NCBI GenBank assembly: GCA_013141385.1
Contig: JABFRB010000034.1
Span: 47,951 to 111,950, forward strand
Length of the DNA: 64,000 bases
Origin: Bacteroidales bacterium
GTDB lineage: Bacteria > Bacteroidota > Bacteroidia > Bacteroidales > Tenuifilaceae
Direction: 5' to 3'
Shown here piece after piece: positions 63,829 through 64,000 of this stretch (its first letter is position 1; each line of letters opens with the position of its first letter). The notes below the pieces were generated by a model. The model ran no database searches, had not been told where the DNA came from, and worked only from the letters and a program-made list of their open reading frames with translations. Both the position numbers and the translations under genes were made by a program.

Positions 63829-63928
63829 TATTTCAATTAAAAGAATTATAATTGCTAAGTTTTAAATAAAAATTTTGAGGTGTTTATTTAAATACTATTA
63901 TTAGATTTGCATTCTAACCATAGAACGC

Positions 63929-64000
63929 ATGAAGTTTACAGGGGAAAACATAATAGAATTTTCAGGCAGGTTTAAAGACGACTTTTCGTGCTTGGAGTAC
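63929..64000 (+). CDS. Probable IS1595-family transposase, 3' end outside window
   Basis: Only the first 24 codons are visible: MKFTGENIIEFSGRFKDDFS followed by CLEY. The pattern NIIEF..RF....CLEYL is typical of the N-terminus of IS1595/ISXO2-type transposases, but the short length leaves doubt. Confidence 0.5.
   Translation, partial: MKFTGENIIEFSGRFKDDFSCLEY

Overview
The window looks like a low-GC chromosome segment from the phylum Bacteroidota, probably close to the Bacteroidales. The signs are a SusC/SusD pair, a Cas1-Cas2 pair beside an array with 46-nt repeats of the type II-C kind, several promoters with the TAnnTTTG -7 box of this phylum, and many exported proteins with short Bacteroidota-style signal peptides. 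The window opens inside a REP-associated transposase (RAYT) gene and closes inside what looks like an IS1595-type transposase gene.

Region 1 (1-6.85 kb) is the adaptation half of a CRISPR-Cas locus: RAYT, cas1, cas2, a leader and an array of 56 repeats and 55 spacers. cas9 and tracrRNA were not found here and are presumably to the left. Each repeat carries a Bacteroidota promoter pointing leftward, so each crRNA could have its own start. The last three repeats are split at one exact base by a 32-nt micro-element, or a nested version of it. Relatives of this micro-element sit elsewhere in the window, and one of those has a near-empty counterpart.

Region 2 (7-33 kb) is mostly ordinary chromosome: an outer-membrane protein, a nitronate monooxygenase, a cytidylate-kinase-like protein, a sensor kinase, two radical SAM enzymes, a LexA-like repressor, a nucleosidase, a PAP2 phosphatase, a probable structured RNA (16.9-17.05 kb), an exported peroxiredoxin, an MBL-fold hydrolase, the SusC/SusD pair, and a type III polyketide synthase / UbiA / methyltransferase cluster. 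The methyltransferase is cut off by a MITE-like element.

Region 3 (33-39.1 kb) is a repeat-rich accessory zone. It has two orphan genes, one with a HEPN-type RX4H motif, separated by a large hairpin. It also has a two-gene RiPP locus (double-glycine precursor plus radical SAM/SPASM maturase) bracketed by long direct repeats, and a 21-bp tandem repeat.

Region 4 (39,117-56,843) is a complete 17.7-kb integrated element. A 16-bp direct repeat marks both ends, and a tyrosine recombinase lies next to the tRNA-Leu(GAG) whose 3' end is the attachment site. It encodes a repressor module, a run of small early genes, a primase-helicase, two DNA methyltransferases, an iteron-like region, and a late operon. 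The late operon has a transglutaminase-like protein, many membrane proteins, two adjacent beta-rich proteins, and a glucosaminidase that seems to gain a membrane anchor by a -1 frameshift. No terminase, portal or tail gene is visible. I infer a provirus of a tailless, probably membrane-containing virus, or a satellite of similar design.

Region 5 (56.8-64 kb) returns to housekeeping: two tRNA-Leu genes and a tRNA remnant, a DPP-IV-type peptidase, the thrS-infC-rpmI-rplT operon (infC apparently starting at AUA behind a strong Shine-Dalgarno), dapB, and the transposase start.
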